Assembly: GCA_016871015.1 (NCBI GenBank)
Contig: VFZX01000017.1
Location: 1 to 46,501, forward strand
Reading direction: 5' to 3'
DNA from: Acidobacteriota bacterium
Lineage (GTDB): Bacteria; Acidobacteriota; Terriglobia; Bryobacterales; Bryobacteraceae
Length of the DNA stretch: 46,501 bases
In this document: positions 8,670 through 16,285 of the stretch, in pieces
Layout: every line of letters starts with the position of its first letter
Position numbering within the stretch: the first letter of the stretch is position 1
Notes under the pieces: model-generated
Seen by the model: only the letters and a program-made list of their open reading frames with translations
Database searches by the model: none
Told to the model about the DNA's origin: nothing
Translations under genes and position numbers: made by a program

Positions 8670-9710
8670 GTGGCTCCAGAACTGCTTCCGCGTCTCGGTG
8701 TGGAACGACCGATCGTCCAGGGACCATTTGGCGGCGCATACTCAACGGTACGCCTCGTGGCCGCGGTCTCCAACGCCGGTGGACTCGGATCCTTCGGCGC
8801 ACACCGCTTGTCTCCCTCGGCGATCCTCGAAACAGCCGCCGCCATTCGCAAACTGACCACACGGCCGTTCGCTCTCAACCTTTGGGTCTCGAATCACGAC
8901 CAGGGCGGCGCACACCCTTCCGGCGAGGCCCTGATGCGGATGCATGGCTCGCTTCAGCGCTACTTCCAGGAACTCGGCATCGCGGTACCTCCGCTGCCTG
9001 AAAAGAAAGCGGTTTACGATTTCGAGGAACAGGCGCGTGCAGTGATCGAAGCGCGGCCCGCGGTATTCAGTTTCGTGTTCGGAATCCCCTCCCGCGAAAT
9101 CGTTGGCTCCTGCAAACGCTTGGGAATCATCCTCGCGGGCACCGCGACGACGGTAGACGAAGCGGTTGCTCTCGAGCAGGGCGGCGCCGATGCCGTGATT
9201 GCGTCCGGAATGGAAGCGGGTGGCCACCGTCCCTCGTTTCTCGACGCCGCGGAGGATTCGCTCGAGGGGACGATGTCGCTGGTCCCGCAATGCGCCCGCG
9301 CGATCGGCATCCCGGTGATCGCTGCGGGTGGAATCGCTGACGCGCGGGGAGTCGTCGCCGCGTTAAACCTGGGCGCCCAAGCGGCGCAGCTTGGGACGGC
9401 ATTCCTGGCCTGCAACGAGTCCGGCGCGCCCGCCCTTCACCGGGAGATCCTTCTCAATGGCACGGTACATCGCACAGCGCTTTCGCGAGTCTTCACGGGA
9501 CGCCTGGCGCGCGCTGTCCGGAATCGCCTGCAGGATGAGCTGCGGGCGGCGCCGTTGTTACCGTATCCGGCACAACTTTGGGCGATGACGCCGCTGCACG
9601 AAGTGGCGTTGAAGCAGGGACGCGTGGATCTGATGTCGGTGTGGTCCGGCCAGTCCAGCAGCCTGCTTCAATGGCGGAGCGTCGACTCGCTGATGGCTGC
9701 TTTGGATTGA
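8670..9710 (+). CDS. Nitronate monooxygenase (2-nitropropane dioxygenase family)
   Basis: 346 residues from GTG 8670; no nearby in-frame ATG gives a better start. It is an FMN-dependent TIM barrel. ERPIVQGPFGGAYSTVRLVA and AGGLGSFGAH form the N-terminal flavin region. GTATTVDEA then GADAVIASGMEAGGHR carries the family GxEAGGH motif. IPVIAAGGIADARG and LGAQAAQLGTAFLAC bind the flavin phosphate. The enzyme oxidises alkyl nitronates to carbonyl compounds and nitrite, probably as detoxification. It is convergent with the small minus-strand ORF at 9721 and divergent from the creatininase gene. Confidence 0.88.
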   Translation: MAPELLPRLGVERPIVQGPFGGAYSTVRLVAAVSNAGGLGSFGAHRLSPSAILETAAAIRKLTTRPFALNLWVSNHDQGGAHPSGEALMRMHGSLQRYFQELGIAVPPLPEKKAVYDFEEQARAVIEARPAVFSFVFGIPSREIVGSCKRLGIILAGTATTVDEAVALEQGGADAVIASGMEAGGHRPSFLDAAEDSLEGTMSLVPQCARAIGIPVIAAGGIADARGVVAALNLGAQAAQLGTAFLACNESGAPALHREILLNGTVHRTALSRVFTGRLARAVRNRLQDELRAAPLLPYPAQLWAMTPLHEVALKQGRVDLMSVWSGQSSSLLQWRSVDSLMAALD

Positions 9711-9720
9711 GGGGAATAGA

Positions 9721-9879
9721 TCAGCGCTGGACCGATTCGCGGCGCATGCCCTCGATCCGGTACTCGGCCAGCATCCGGTCGAGGTCCGAAGTATCGGGGT
9801 CGACTTCCATGATTCCTTGATCCAGGAGTTCCACCGCACTGTGGCGGTCGAAGAAATCGGAGAGATCGTCGAGCGTCAT
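9721..9879 (-). CDS. Small acidic protein, CopG-antitoxin-like
   Basis: 52 residues, ATG 9879 to TGA 9721. It starts MTLDDLSDFFDRHSAVELLD and continues GIMEVDPDTSDLDRMLAEYR. The FFDRHSxxELxD opening recalls the N-terminus of small CopG-type antitoxins such as BrnA relatives, but no DNA-binding domain can be demonstrated. GGAGA is very close (about 3 bases) to the ATG. The ATG overlaps the stop of a 21-codon ORF (ATGA). No toxin partner is visible, so this may be a remnant. Codon choice fits the genome. Confidence 0.4.
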   Translation of the reverse strand: MTLDDLSDFFDRHSAVELLDQGIMEVDPDTSDLDRMLAEYRIEGMRRESVQR

Positions 9880-9941
9880 CGTCTCCAATACAACCGGTTT
9901 TCGGCGGCGATCATCGCCCGCATATAGAACGCCTTGTTCAC
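9876..9941 (-). other. 21-codon ORF coupled to the small acidic ORF
   Basis: GTG 9941 reads VNKAFYMRAMIAAENRLYWRR and its TGA overlaps the ATG of the 52-residue ORF. It begins 4 bases after the stop codon of the amidase gene. It could be a translational leader or the tail of a decayed gene. There is no recognisable domain. Confidence 0.25.
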
Positions 9942-9945
9942 GCCA

Positions 9946-10767
9946 TCACTGCGGCAGCGCCAGATCTTTATACAACTCCGGACGCCGGTCCCGCATGTGC
10001 TTGTTCTCCGTCACCTGCGACAGATCCACCTCCGTGACCAGCATCCCCGGCAGCGTGGACTGGTGCTTGGCAATCACCTGCCCCTTGGGATCGGTGACGA
10101 ACGCCACGTTGGGATGCGCGAAGGCGAGAAAGTTCTCGTTCTCGTAGGACCGGGTCCGCATCCACCACTCATTGTCGACATGCCACATCCCGTAGGACGG
10201 CACCAGCGTCAGCCGCGACCCCCGGAGCCGCAGCACGCGTGCTGTTTCGGGCCACCGGCGGTCCGCGCAGATCATGACTCCCATCTTGCCCCAATGGGTG
10301 TCGAAGACCGGAAGATCGTCGCCCGGAGTGAACCGGAGATCATGCGCCTGAAGGTGGGTCTTGTAGTAGCGTCCCGTGGGCTGGCCGTTGCGGTCGATCA
10401 TCAACGCGGCGTTGTAGTACTTGCCGTTCTTCTTCTCGGTATAGCCGAACAGGATCGCGATCTTGTGCCTTTCAGCCAGCTCGCGGACCTTGGTGATGTA
10501 GGGGCTCGTCTTCTCGTCCTGCGCGATCTGGTCGAACTTCTCCGGAGTCCAGTCCTTGGCCGCCGCGGCATAGCCGTCAAGGAAGCACTCGGGTGTGATG
10601 ACCAGGTCCGGCTTCTCGGCCGCGTGGCGGAGGAACGTCGACTCGAACGCGCGCCAGTTGGCTTCAAGATCCCATTTGACGGGCATGGCGGTGAACAGAC
10701 CGATGCGCACAGTTTCTTGTCCGAAGGAGGACAGGGCGGCGGCGAGGAGAATCAGGATCCGGTGCAT
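9946..10767 (-). CDS. Secreted carbon-nitrogen hydrolase (nitrilase superfamily amidase)
   Basis: 273 residues. A signal peptide (MHRILILLAAALSSFGQ) precedes a nitrilase-fold domain. The catalytic Glu-Lys-Cys triad is visible: Glu60 in VITPECF, Lys136 in YYKTHL and Cys167 in GVMICADRRWPE. The superfamily hydrolyses amides, ureas or nitriles through a thioester on the Cys. Export is unusual, because most relatives are cytoplasmic. Codons 12-39 of this gene are duplicated (antisense) at 11529-11611 in front of the threonine dehydratase gene. A TACAAT at 10788-10793 probably forms its -10 box. Confidence 0.88.
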   Translation of the reverse strand: MHRILILLAAALSSFGQETVRIGLFTAMPVKWDLEANWRAFESTFLRHAAEKPDLVITPECFLDGYAAAAKDWTPEKFDQIAQDEKTSPYITKVRELAERHKIAILFGYTEKKNGKYYNAALMIDRNGQPTGRYYKTHLQAHDLRFTPGDDLPVFDTHWGKMGVMICADRRWPETARVLRLRGSRLTLVPSYGMWHVDNEWWMRTRSYENENFLAFAHPNVAFVTDPKGQVIAKHQSTLPGMLVTEVDLSQVTENKHMRDRRPELYKDLALPQ

Positions 10768-10843
10768 GTTGGTGGTGCCTCACGTGTATTGTAGTCCGCG
10801 GGGCGGCGGCCTGTGCGATCCTAAATCCGTGCTACCGGACTAT
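10652..10843 (+). repeat. Direct repeat, copy 1 (flanks decayed mqsRA)
   Basis: Two blocks match copy 2 at 11529-11662: 10652-10734 (83 bases, 4 mismatches) and 10793-10843 (51 bases, 3 mismatches), with 58 bases (10735-10792) absent from copy 2. Copy 1 covers amidase codons 12-39, the intergenic region and a start codon followed by CTACCGGACTAT (Leu-Pro-Asp-Tyr). In copy 2 the last part is the start of the threonine dehydratase gene; in copy 1 it is fused to mqsR. Confidence 0.9.
10788..10793 (-). promoter_or_regulatory. Candidate -10 box of the amidase gene
   Basis: Minus-strand TACAAT, 20 bases upstream of the ATG at 10767. No clear -35 is seen. Nearly the whole element and the start codon fall in the 58-base segment missing from the second repeat copy, so that copy cannot express the amidase fragment. 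Confidence 0.4.
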
Positions 10844-11064
10844 TCACTAGAGGCCGTCAAGGCCCTGGTTGTAGCGGGAAAGATCCGCGCCGCGGTTTCA
10901 GCGCTCGACGGTGCTGTCGCGCTGGGTTCGGCTTCGAGCAGATCGCCGCGGTTGTCCATCGCATATGGCCGGACGTCTGCCGCCCAGGGACGCGAGCCGG
11001 AGATCTCTATCTGAAGCTCACGGTGGTCGACGATGTGCTCGTCGTCTCATTCAAGCGGTTGTGA
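10829..11064 (+). pseudogene. mqsR: mqsR toxin pseudogene (frameshift and internal deletion)
   Basis: From GTG 10829 frame 1 reads LPDYSLEAVKALVVAGKI, then SALDGAVALG, matching the MqsR N-terminus (VKKLVNAGQVR...SALLNADELG). Restoring one base lost around 10925-10927 recovers FGFEQIAAVVHRIWPDV, then CRPGTRAGDLYLKLTVVDD and VLVVSFKRL, matching the MqsR C-terminus (DVYRPRLVTGQVYLKI, VLIVSFKEK). About 15-20 residues between VVHR and IWPDV are missing, including the SDFYKSMT segment with catalytic Lys56; the Gln of IWQDV is Pro. MqsR is a GCU-specific mRNA interferase; this copy should be inactive. Its start codon and first codons come from the duplicated start of the downstream dehydratase gene. 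Confidence 0.8.
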
Positions 11065-11078
11065 TAGGAGGAGCAATC

Positions 11079-11414
11079 ATGAAATGTCCGTCTTGTGGGG
11101 CGGCGAAACTGGTTCGCGACACGCGCGACATCCCCTACACATACAAAGGCGAAAGGACCACGATTCCCGCCGTTCGTGGGGACTACTGCCCGGCCTGCGG
11201 GGAGAGCGTCCTCACTGCTCAGGAATCGGTCCGGGTTAGTTCCGCAATGCTGGACTTCGCCAAGCAGGTAAACGCCTCTCGTCGACCCCGCGTTTATCGC
11301 CCGGGTCCGCGTTACGAAAACGGCAGGACCAAGCCGCCGCTGGCGCTGGTGAAGCTGCTGAGGCTGCTCGATCATCACCCGGATCTGCTCGACGAGGTTA
11401 TCGCCAGCCATTAG
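11079..11414 (+). CDS. mqsA: MqsA-type antitoxin, internally deleted
   Basis: 111 residues; AGGAGG just upstream of ATG 11079. The N-terminal zinc domain is intact: CPSC at 3-6 and CPAC near 37-40, with DIPYTYKGERTTIPAVRGDY between them, very like MqsA (CPVC, DIPYTFRG, YCVHC). This domain neutralises MqsR. The C-terminal Xre-type HTH is mostly gone: after FAKQVNAS the sequence jumps through RRPRVYRPGP to RYENGRTKPPLALVKLLRLL, equivalent to the last HTH turn and final helices (RYEKGNAQPHPSTIKLLRVL). About 25-30 residues (KLSLTQKEASEIFGGG-type) are missing, so operator binding is doubtful. It starts 14 bases after the mqsR pseudogene, toxin-first as in classical mqsRA. Confidence 0.8.
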   Translation: MKCPSCGAAKLVRDTRDIPYTYKGERTTIPAVRGDYCPACGESVLTAQESVRVSSAMLDFAKQVNASRRPRVYRPGPRYENGRTKPPLALVKLLRLLDHHPDLLDEVIASH

Positions 11415-11528
11415 CGAAGGTTGAGTCAACGGGGCCCACCTGTTTGACCCGCACCTGGCCATCCACACTTCGCTAGAGTCGATCCGCCGCCGCATCAAGT
11501 GACCGCGGTTTATGGCGAGATGATCGCT
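11415..11528 (+). other. Short spacer with possible coding remnant
   Basis: Between mqsA and repeat copy 2. One frame reads HLFDPHLAIHTSLESIRRRIK then a stop near 11500, which could be the tail of a lost gene, but I cannot assign it. No promoter or hairpin is obvious. Confidence 0.2.
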
Positions 11529-11662
11529 CGCCAGTTGGCTTCAATATCCCATTTGACGGGCATGGCGGTGAACAGACCGATGCGCACGGTTTCTTGTCCG
11601 AAGACGGACAGAGTCCGCGGGGCGGCGGCCTGTGCGATCCTGGATCCTTGCTACCGGACTAT
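11529..11662 (+). repeat. Direct repeat, copy 2 (upstream of the dehydratase gene)
   Basis: 134 bases, about 95% identical to two blocks of copy 1 (10652-10734 and 10793-10843). It contains an antisense fragment of the amidase gene with no start codon, joined to the intergenic sequence and the first codons of the dehydratase gene. Together with copy 1 it encloses 685 bases holding the decayed mqsRA. Confidence 0.9.
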
Positions 11663-12604
11663 CAAGACATCGTTGCCGCGGCGGAACGTATCGCGCCCGT
11701 GGCCAAGCCCACTCCTGTCCTCACATCACGGACCTTCAATTCGCACTACGGCGCGGATGCCTTCTTCAAATGCGAGAACTTCCAGTTGGGCGGGGCCTTC
11801 AAAATCCGCGGCGCGGCCAACGCGATCTTCTCGCTCCCGCCGGAGCAGCGCGCCAACGGCGTGGTGACCTATTCGTCCGGCAACCACGCGCAGGCCACGG
11901 CCATCGCCGCGCGCCACGCCGGGATCCGCGCCACGATCGTGATGCCGGATGACGCGCCCAAGTCCAAGCTCAATGCGACACGGGGCTATGGAGCGACAGT
12001 CGTGTTGTACGACCGCATGCGCGAGAACCGCAACGTGATCGGCGAGCGGATCGCGGCGGAAACCGGCGCCACCATCGTTCCGCCCTTCGACCATGCCGCC
12101 GTGATCGCGGGACAGGGAACCGTGGCAAAAGAACTGCTCGAAGCCTTGCCGGACCTCGACACGCTCGTGGTATGCGTCGGCGGAGGCGGGTTGATCTCGG
12201 GCTGCGCGATCGCAGCCAAAGCGCTGCGGCCCGGGATTCGCATCTACGGTGTCGAGCCCGAGAGTGCGGATGACTTCCGCCAGTCCATCGCCGCCGGCCG
12301 GATCATCGAGATCCCGCCGCCCGGCACCATCGCCGACGGGCTGCGGACGCTCGCGCCCGGAAAGCTCACGTTCGAAGCGGTCCGCCAGAACGTCGAGGAG
12401 ATCGTGGTGGTGAGCGACGAGGAGATTCGCGAGGCGATGCGGTTCCTGCTGTTCCGCATGAAGATCCTGGCCGAGCCGAGCGGCGCAACGGCCACCGCCG
12501 CGGTGATGCATGGAAGGCTCCCCGCGGGTCTGGGGCGCACCGGGATCGTGATTTCGGGCGGCAACGTCGACCCGGAGGTACTGGCGAGCGTCATCGCGGT
12601 ATAA
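11648..12604 (+). CDS. Threonine dehydratase / serine racemase-type PLP lyase
   Basis: 318 residues from TTG 11648 (LLPDYQDIVAAAERI, aligning with the usual family N-terminus); a longer TTG start at 11594 would read through repeat DNA and is less likely. PLP Lys52 lies in GGAFKIRGA. SSGNHAQ positions the substrate carboxylate, VCVGGGGLISG binds the phosphate, and ISGGN is near the C-terminus. There is no ACT domain, so it is of the catabolic TdcB / serine racemase / threo-3-hydroxyaspartate ammonia-lyase type rather than feedback-regulated IlvA. The reaction is dehydration of L-Thr or L-Ser to the 2-oxo acid plus ammonia. Its 5' region is the second copy of a duplication and lacks a strong RBS. 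Confidence 0.85.
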   Translation: MLPDYQDIVAAAERIAPVAKPTPVLTSRTFNSHYGADAFFKCENFQLGGAFKIRGAANAIFSLPPEQRANGVVTYSSGNHAQATAIAARHAGIRATIVMPDDAPKSKLNATRGYGATVVLYDRMRENRNVIGERIAAETGATIVPPFDHAAVIAGQGTVAKELLEALPDLDTLVVCVGGGGLISGCAIAAKALRPGIRIYGVEPESADDFRQSIAAGRIIEIPPPGTIADGLRTLAPGKLTFEAVRQNVEEIVVVSDEEIREAMRFLLFRMKILAEPSGATATAAVMHGRLPAGLGRTGIVISGGNVDPEVLASVIAV

Positions 12605-12605
12605 T
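12600..12605 (+). promoter_or_regulatory. TATAAT upstream of ffh
   Basis: A perfect -10 hexamer overlapping the stop codon of the dehydratase gene, 43 bases before the ffh ATG. A matching -35 is not evident. It is well placed to drive the ffh operon. Confidence 0.45.
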
Positions 12606-12648
12606 TGAAGAGCCTCGTCCAAAGGCCCGATCCGGCCATCTCCTCCCA

Positions 12649-14040
12649 ATGTTCGAAAATCTCTCCGAAAAGCTCCAGCGGGCGTTGAAGAGCCTGCGGG
12701 GTGAGGGAAAGCTCACCGCCGAGAACATGGAAGCTGGGCTACGCGAGATTCGCGTAGCGCTGCTCGAGGCTGACGTCCACTTCAAGGTGGTCAAGCAGTT
12801 GATCGACGGGATCAAGGAGAAGGCGCTCGGACAGGAAGTCCTGACTGCGCTATCGCCCGGACAACAGGTGGTCAAGATCCTGCGCGACGAGATGGTGAAG
12901 ATCCTTGGGACGCACCAATCGAAGCTCCGGATGGCCAACGAGCCGCCGACCGTGATCTTTATGGTTGGCTTGCAGGGCTCGGGCAAGACCACGTCGACCG
13001 CCAAGCTCGCCAAGTGGCTTGTGAAGAATGGACGGACGCCGGTTCTCGTGTCGGTGGACGTCTACCGTCCGGCGGCGCGGCAACAGCTCGCGGTGCTTGC
13101 GCGGGACCTGAAGATTCCGGTGTTCGCGGGTCCGGAAGGCGAGAACCGTCCGCTGGAGCTGGCGCGCGGCGCGCGGCGCGAAGCGATGCAGACCGGGCGC
13201 GACACGGTAATGGTGGACACAGCGGGCCGCCTTCATATCGACGATGAGTTGATGGCCGAGCTGTCGGAGTTGAAGGATGCGTTGACGCCCGCCGAGATCC
13301 TGTTTGTCGCCGACGCGATGACTGGACAGGACGCTGTGAAGAGCGCCGATGAGTTTCACAAGCGGCTCGGCATCACCGGCATTGTCCTGACCAAGATGGA
13401 TGGCGACGCCCGGGGTGGCGCGGCCCTTTCGATCCGCCAGGTGACCGGACAGCCGCTCAAGTTCGTTGGAACGGGCGAAAAGCCGGATGCGCTCGAGCCG
13501 TTCCATCCTGAGCGGGTGGTTTCGCGGATCCTCGGCATGGGCGACGTGCTGTCGCTGATCGAGAAGGTGGAAGAGAACATCGATCAGAAGAAGGCCGAGG
13601 AGATGCAGCGCAAGCTGCTCGAGGACGACTTCACGCTGTCGGACTTCCGCGATCAGTTGACCCAGTTGCGCAAGATCGGCTCGCTTGAATCGCTCATGGA
13701 GATGATGCCCAAGGTGGGCATCTTCAAGGAGCTGCAGAAGCAGAAGGTGGACGAGAAGGAGTTGACGCGCGTGGTGGCGATCATCGACTCGATGACGCCG
13801 CGTGAGCGCGCCAACCACATGATCATCAACGGGAGCCGGCGCCGGCGGATCGCCAAGGGCAGCGGCACCACGGTGCAGGACGTCAACAATTTGCTGAAGC
13901 AGTATGGCGAGGCGCGGAAGATGATGAAGTCCATCTCCGGCGGACTGATGGGGATGGGAGCCGGCGGTGGAAAGCTGGGCGCCATGCTTGGAAAGCGGAT
14001 GGGCAAGTTCAAGATGCCCCCCTTTCCGGGAAAGTGGTAG
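12649..14040 (+). CDS. ffh: Signal recognition particle protein Ffh (SRP54)
   Basis: 463 residues. The N domain (1-90) is helical, starting MFENLSEKLQRALKSLRG. The G domain has P-loop GLQGSGKTT at about 107-115, VDVYRPAARQQL, VDTAGRLHIDDELM and LTKMDGDARGGAALS. The C-terminal M domain contains TPRERANHMIINGSRRRRIA, which contacts 4.5S RNA, and a Met/Gly-rich tail that binds signal sequences. It is a GTPase that targets nascent membrane proteins to FtsY/SecYEG. It is the first gene of a packed plus-strand cluster for translation and secretion. Confidence 0.97.
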   Translation: MFENLSEKLQRALKSLRGEGKLTAENMEAGLREIRVALLEADVHFKVVKQLIDGIKEKALGQEVLTALSPGQQVVKILRDEMVKILGTHQSKLRMANEPPTVIFMVGLQGSGKTTSTAKLAKWLVKNGRTPVLVSVDVYRPAARQQLAVLARDLKIPVFAGPEGENRPLELARGARREAMQTGRDTVMVDTAGRLHIDDELMAELSELKDALTPAEILFVADAMTGQDAVKSADEFHKRLGITGIVLTKMDGDARGGAALSIRQVTGQPLKFVGTGEKPDALEPFHPERVVSRILGMGDVLSLIEKVEENIDQKKAEEMQRKLLEDDFTLSDFRDQLTQLRKIGSLESLMEMMPKVGIFKELQKQKVDEKELTRVVAIIDSMTPRERANHMIINGSRRRRIAKGSGTTVQDVNNLLKQYGEARKMMKSISGGLMGMGAGGGKLGAMLGKRMGKFKMPPFPGKW

Positions 14041-14093
14041 CCCGGGTGTGCTAGGATTGCCTTTTAAGTTGAAATAGGAGTATCGTTTCGAAG

Positions 14094-14342
14094 ATGTTGA
14101 AGATTCGTTTGGCCCGGTTCGGTGCGAAGAAGAAGCCAGCCTACCGGGTCGTGGTGATTGAAGGGTGGCGCGCGCGGGACAGCCGGTGCGTCGAGGTGGT
14201 AGGGCACTACGATCCAGTGGCGAATCCCGCGAAGGTGCAGTTGAATCATGAACGGCTCACCCATTGGGTGAAATGTGGTGCGCAGCCGTCGGATACGGTG
14301 CAGCGGCTTCTCAGGGCCAATCCGGCTCCGGTAGCGGCTTAA
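14094..14342 (+). CDS. rpsP: 30S ribosomal protein S16
   Basis: 82 residues: MLKIRLARFGAKKKPAYRVV, then VEVVGHYDPVANPAKVQLN and LTHWVKCGAQPSDTVQRLL, all standard S16 positions. The RBS AATAGGAG is 15 bases upstream. It binds 16S rRNA in the 30S body. It lies 53 bases after ffh and 61 bases before the KH gene, the usual ffh-rpsP-KH-rimM-trmD-rplS order. Confidence 0.97.
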   Translation: MLKIRLARFGAKKKPAYRVVVIEGWRARDSRCVEVVGHYDPVANPAKVQLNHERLTHWVKCGAQPSDTVQRLLRANPAPVAA

Positions 14343-14403
14343 TCAAAGGGCGCTAACCGGCGAGGGGGCTCGACGGTATACGAGGACTACAGGAGGCCCT
14401 GCG

Positions 14404-14661
14404 ATGGCTGCTACAACGGGGATGATGGAGGTGCGGGCGCTGATCGAGGAGATCGCAAAGGCACTGGTCGACATTCCGGAAGAAGTGATAGTACGGGAGA
14501 TCCAGGGAGAGCAGGTAACGGTGCTCGAACTGAAGGTCGCGCCGAGCGATCTCGGCAAGGTGATTGGCAAACAGGGGCGCACCGCGCGCTCCATCCGCAC
14601 GCTTCTCGGTGCAACGGGGATGAAGCTGAACCGCCGGTTTACTCTGGAAATCCTGGAGTAG
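14404..14661 (+). CDS. khpA: KH-domain RNA-binding protein (KhpA/YlqC family)
   Basis: 85 residues preceded by a strong AGGAGG. It is a single type-II KH domain: VREIQGEQVTVLELKVAPSD then the GxxG loop in KVIGKQGRTARSIRTLL. KhpA binds RNA, often as a heterodimer with KhpB/Jag, and affects cell-wall synthesis and division in Gram-positives. The place between rpsP and rimM is typical of the family. Confidence 0.93.
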   Translation: MAATTGMMEVRALIEEIAKALVDIPEEVIVREIQGEQVTVLELKVAPSDLGKVIGKQGRTARSIRTLLGATGMKLNRRFTLEILE

Positions 14662-14663
14662 CT

Positions 14664-15209
14664 TTGGACGTTCCGCCCGAGTGGGTGACTCTGGCCCGGA
14701 TCGAGCGGAGCCGGGGCAGGCGGGGCGAAGTGCTCGCCACGCTGTTCACCAGCGGACCGGAACGGTTCAACAGCATCGAAGTTCTCCTCGGCGGGCCGGA
14801 CGGGCCGCGCCCGGACACGCCCCGCGTGCGTGTTGAGAACGCGTGGCTGCATGACGGCCGGCTGGTGCTGAAATTCGCCGGTGTGGACTCCATTGAGGAC
14901 GCAGAACGGCTGCGCGGGCTCGACGTCTGTGTTCCGTTATCAGAGCGCGCTCCGCTTGGCCACGGCGAGGTCTATTTTACTGACCTGGTCGGGTGCGAGC
15001 TGGCTGACGCCGGGTCGGGCGAGCCTCTGGGCCGCGTCGAAGGCTGGCAGGAAACGGCGGGTGCTCCCGTGCTGCTCGAGGTGCTGGCACCGGGCGGAGG
15101 CGAAATCCTGGTGCCCTTCGTGCGCGAAATCTGCGTCAACATCGACACCGTGGGAAGGCGGATCCTGGCAAGGCTGCCCGAAGGCCTGGCCGGTTTGAAC
15201 CCGCGATGA
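14664..15209 (+). CDS. rimM: Ribosome maturation factor RimM
   Basis: 181 residues from TTG 14664, 2 bases after the KH stop; the 3' end of the KH gene supplies the RBS (CTGGAGTAG). The N-terminal RimM domain has VTLARIERSRGRRGEVLATL and VLKFAGVDSIEDAERLRG. The C-terminal PRC-barrel-like part has EVYFTDLVGCELADAGSGEP, ILVPFVREICVNIDT and RILARLPEGL. It assists maturation of the 30S head. The stop overlaps the trmD start (ATGA). Confidence 0.94.
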   Translation: MDVPPEWVTLARIERSRGRRGEVLATLFTSGPERFNSIEVLLGGPDGPRPDTPRVRVENAWLHDGRLVLKFAGVDSIEDAERLRGLDVCVPLSERAPLGHGEVYFTDLVGCELADAGSGEPLGRVEGWQETAGAPVLLEVLAPGGGEILVPFVREICVNIDTVGRRILARLPEGLAGLNPR

Positions 15210-15925
15210 TCTTCCATATCGTCAGCATTTTTCCGGATTTTTTCGACAGCATCCTGCGCCACGGCGTGCTGGGCAAGGCGATCGAATCCGGCCTGATCGG
15301 CGTGCGGATCCACAACCTGCGCGACTGGACACGCGACCGCCACAAGACCGTGGACGACCGTCCGTTCGGTGGCGGGGAAGGCATGCTGATGAAGTGTGAG
15401 CCGTTGTTTGACGCGGTGGAGTCGATCTGGCCGGAGCGCGGCCCGGGCAAAAAAGTGATCCTGTTGTCGGCCCAGGGGCGATTGTTCACCCAAGCCAAGG
15501 CTCGGGAACTGGTACACTTAGAGGAACTTCTCTTTATCTGTGGCCGCTATGAAGGTGTGGACGAGCGCGTAGCCGGGCACCTGGCCGATGAAGAGTTGTC
15601 GATAGGCGATATCGTTCTCAGCGGTGGCGAACTGGCCGCGGCTTTGATCATGGATGCGGTTGGCCGCCTGACGCCCGGCGTTCTTGGCAACGAAGCATCC
15701 ACGGTTCATGAGTCGTTTGCGGCTCCAGCCGGATCCGGTGGAATGATTCTCGACTGTCCGCAGTACACGCGGCCGGCGGAGTTCCGGGGATGGAAAGTCC
15801 CTGAAGTCCTGCTCGGCGGCAATCATGCGGCGATCCGGAAGTGGCGGCACGAGGCGGCACTGGAAAAGACCGCGCGCAACCGGCCGGATCTGATAGCAGG
15901 AATTTCGAAGGAAGTAGTCTCATGA
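15206..15925 (+). CDS. trmD: tRNA (guanine-N1-)-methyltransferase TrmD
   Basis: 239 residues: [38 protein letters not shown], then the trefoil-knot SAM-binding loops [13 protein letters not shown] and [14 protein letters not shown]. The tail [20 protein letters not shown] is conserved. It makes m1G37 in tRNAs decoding CUN, CCN and CGG, preventing +1 frameshifts. It overlaps rimM and rplS by 4 bases each, indicating translational coupling. Confidence 0.97.
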   Translation: MIFHIVSIFPDFFDSILRHGVLGKAIESGLIGVRIHNLRDWTRDRHKTVDDRPFGGGEGMLMKCEPLFDAVESIWPERGPGKKVILLSAQGRLFTQAKARELVHLEELLFICGRYEGVDERVAGHLADEELSIGDIVLSGGELAAALIMDAVGRLTPGVLGNEASTVHESFAAPAGSGGMILDCPQYTRPAEFRGWKVPEVLLGGNHAAIRKWRHEAALEKTARNRPDLIAGISKEVVS

Positions 15926-16269
15926 CCAACGCACTGGTAGCGAAGATCGCGAACAAGCACAAGAAAGAAAAGGTCCCGGCCGTTCGTCCGGGTGACACCG
16001 TCCGGGTCCAGGTAAAGATCAGGGAAGGGGACAAGGAGCGGTTGCAGGCGTTCGAAGGAACGGTGATCGCGCGGAACAACATCGGGGTGAGCTACACCAT
16101 CACGGTCCGCAAGATCAGCTTCGGACACGGCGTGGAAAGGATCTTCCCGGTTCACGCCCCGGTGGTGGACAAGATCGAACTGGTCCGCACGGGACGTGTG
16201 CGCCGGGCCAAGCTCTACTACCTGCGCGGGCTCAGGGGCAAAGCCGCCCGGCTTCGGGAACGCGAGTAG
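15922..16269 (+). CDS. rplS: 50S ribosomal protein L19
   Basis: 115 residues from ATG 15922, with AAGGAAG upstream inside trmD. The motifs [54 protein letters not shown] and [18 protein letters not shown] are diagnostic of L19, which forms the B8 intersubunit bridge. A longer in-frame extension exists but overlaps trmD and is rejected. Confidence 0.97.
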   Translation: MTNALVAKIANKHKKEKVPAVRPGDTVRVQVKIREGDKERLQAFEGTVIARNNIGVSYTITVRKISFGHGVERIFPVHAPVVDKIELVRTGRVRRAKLYYLRGLRGKAARLRERE

Positions 16270-16285
16270 TCCGGCGGGCAACCAC

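Noticed and set aside
11594-11647. Longer TTG start for the dehydratase
   Set aside because: The extra 18 residues are translated from duplicated intergenic/antisense-amidase DNA and have no counterpart in the family.
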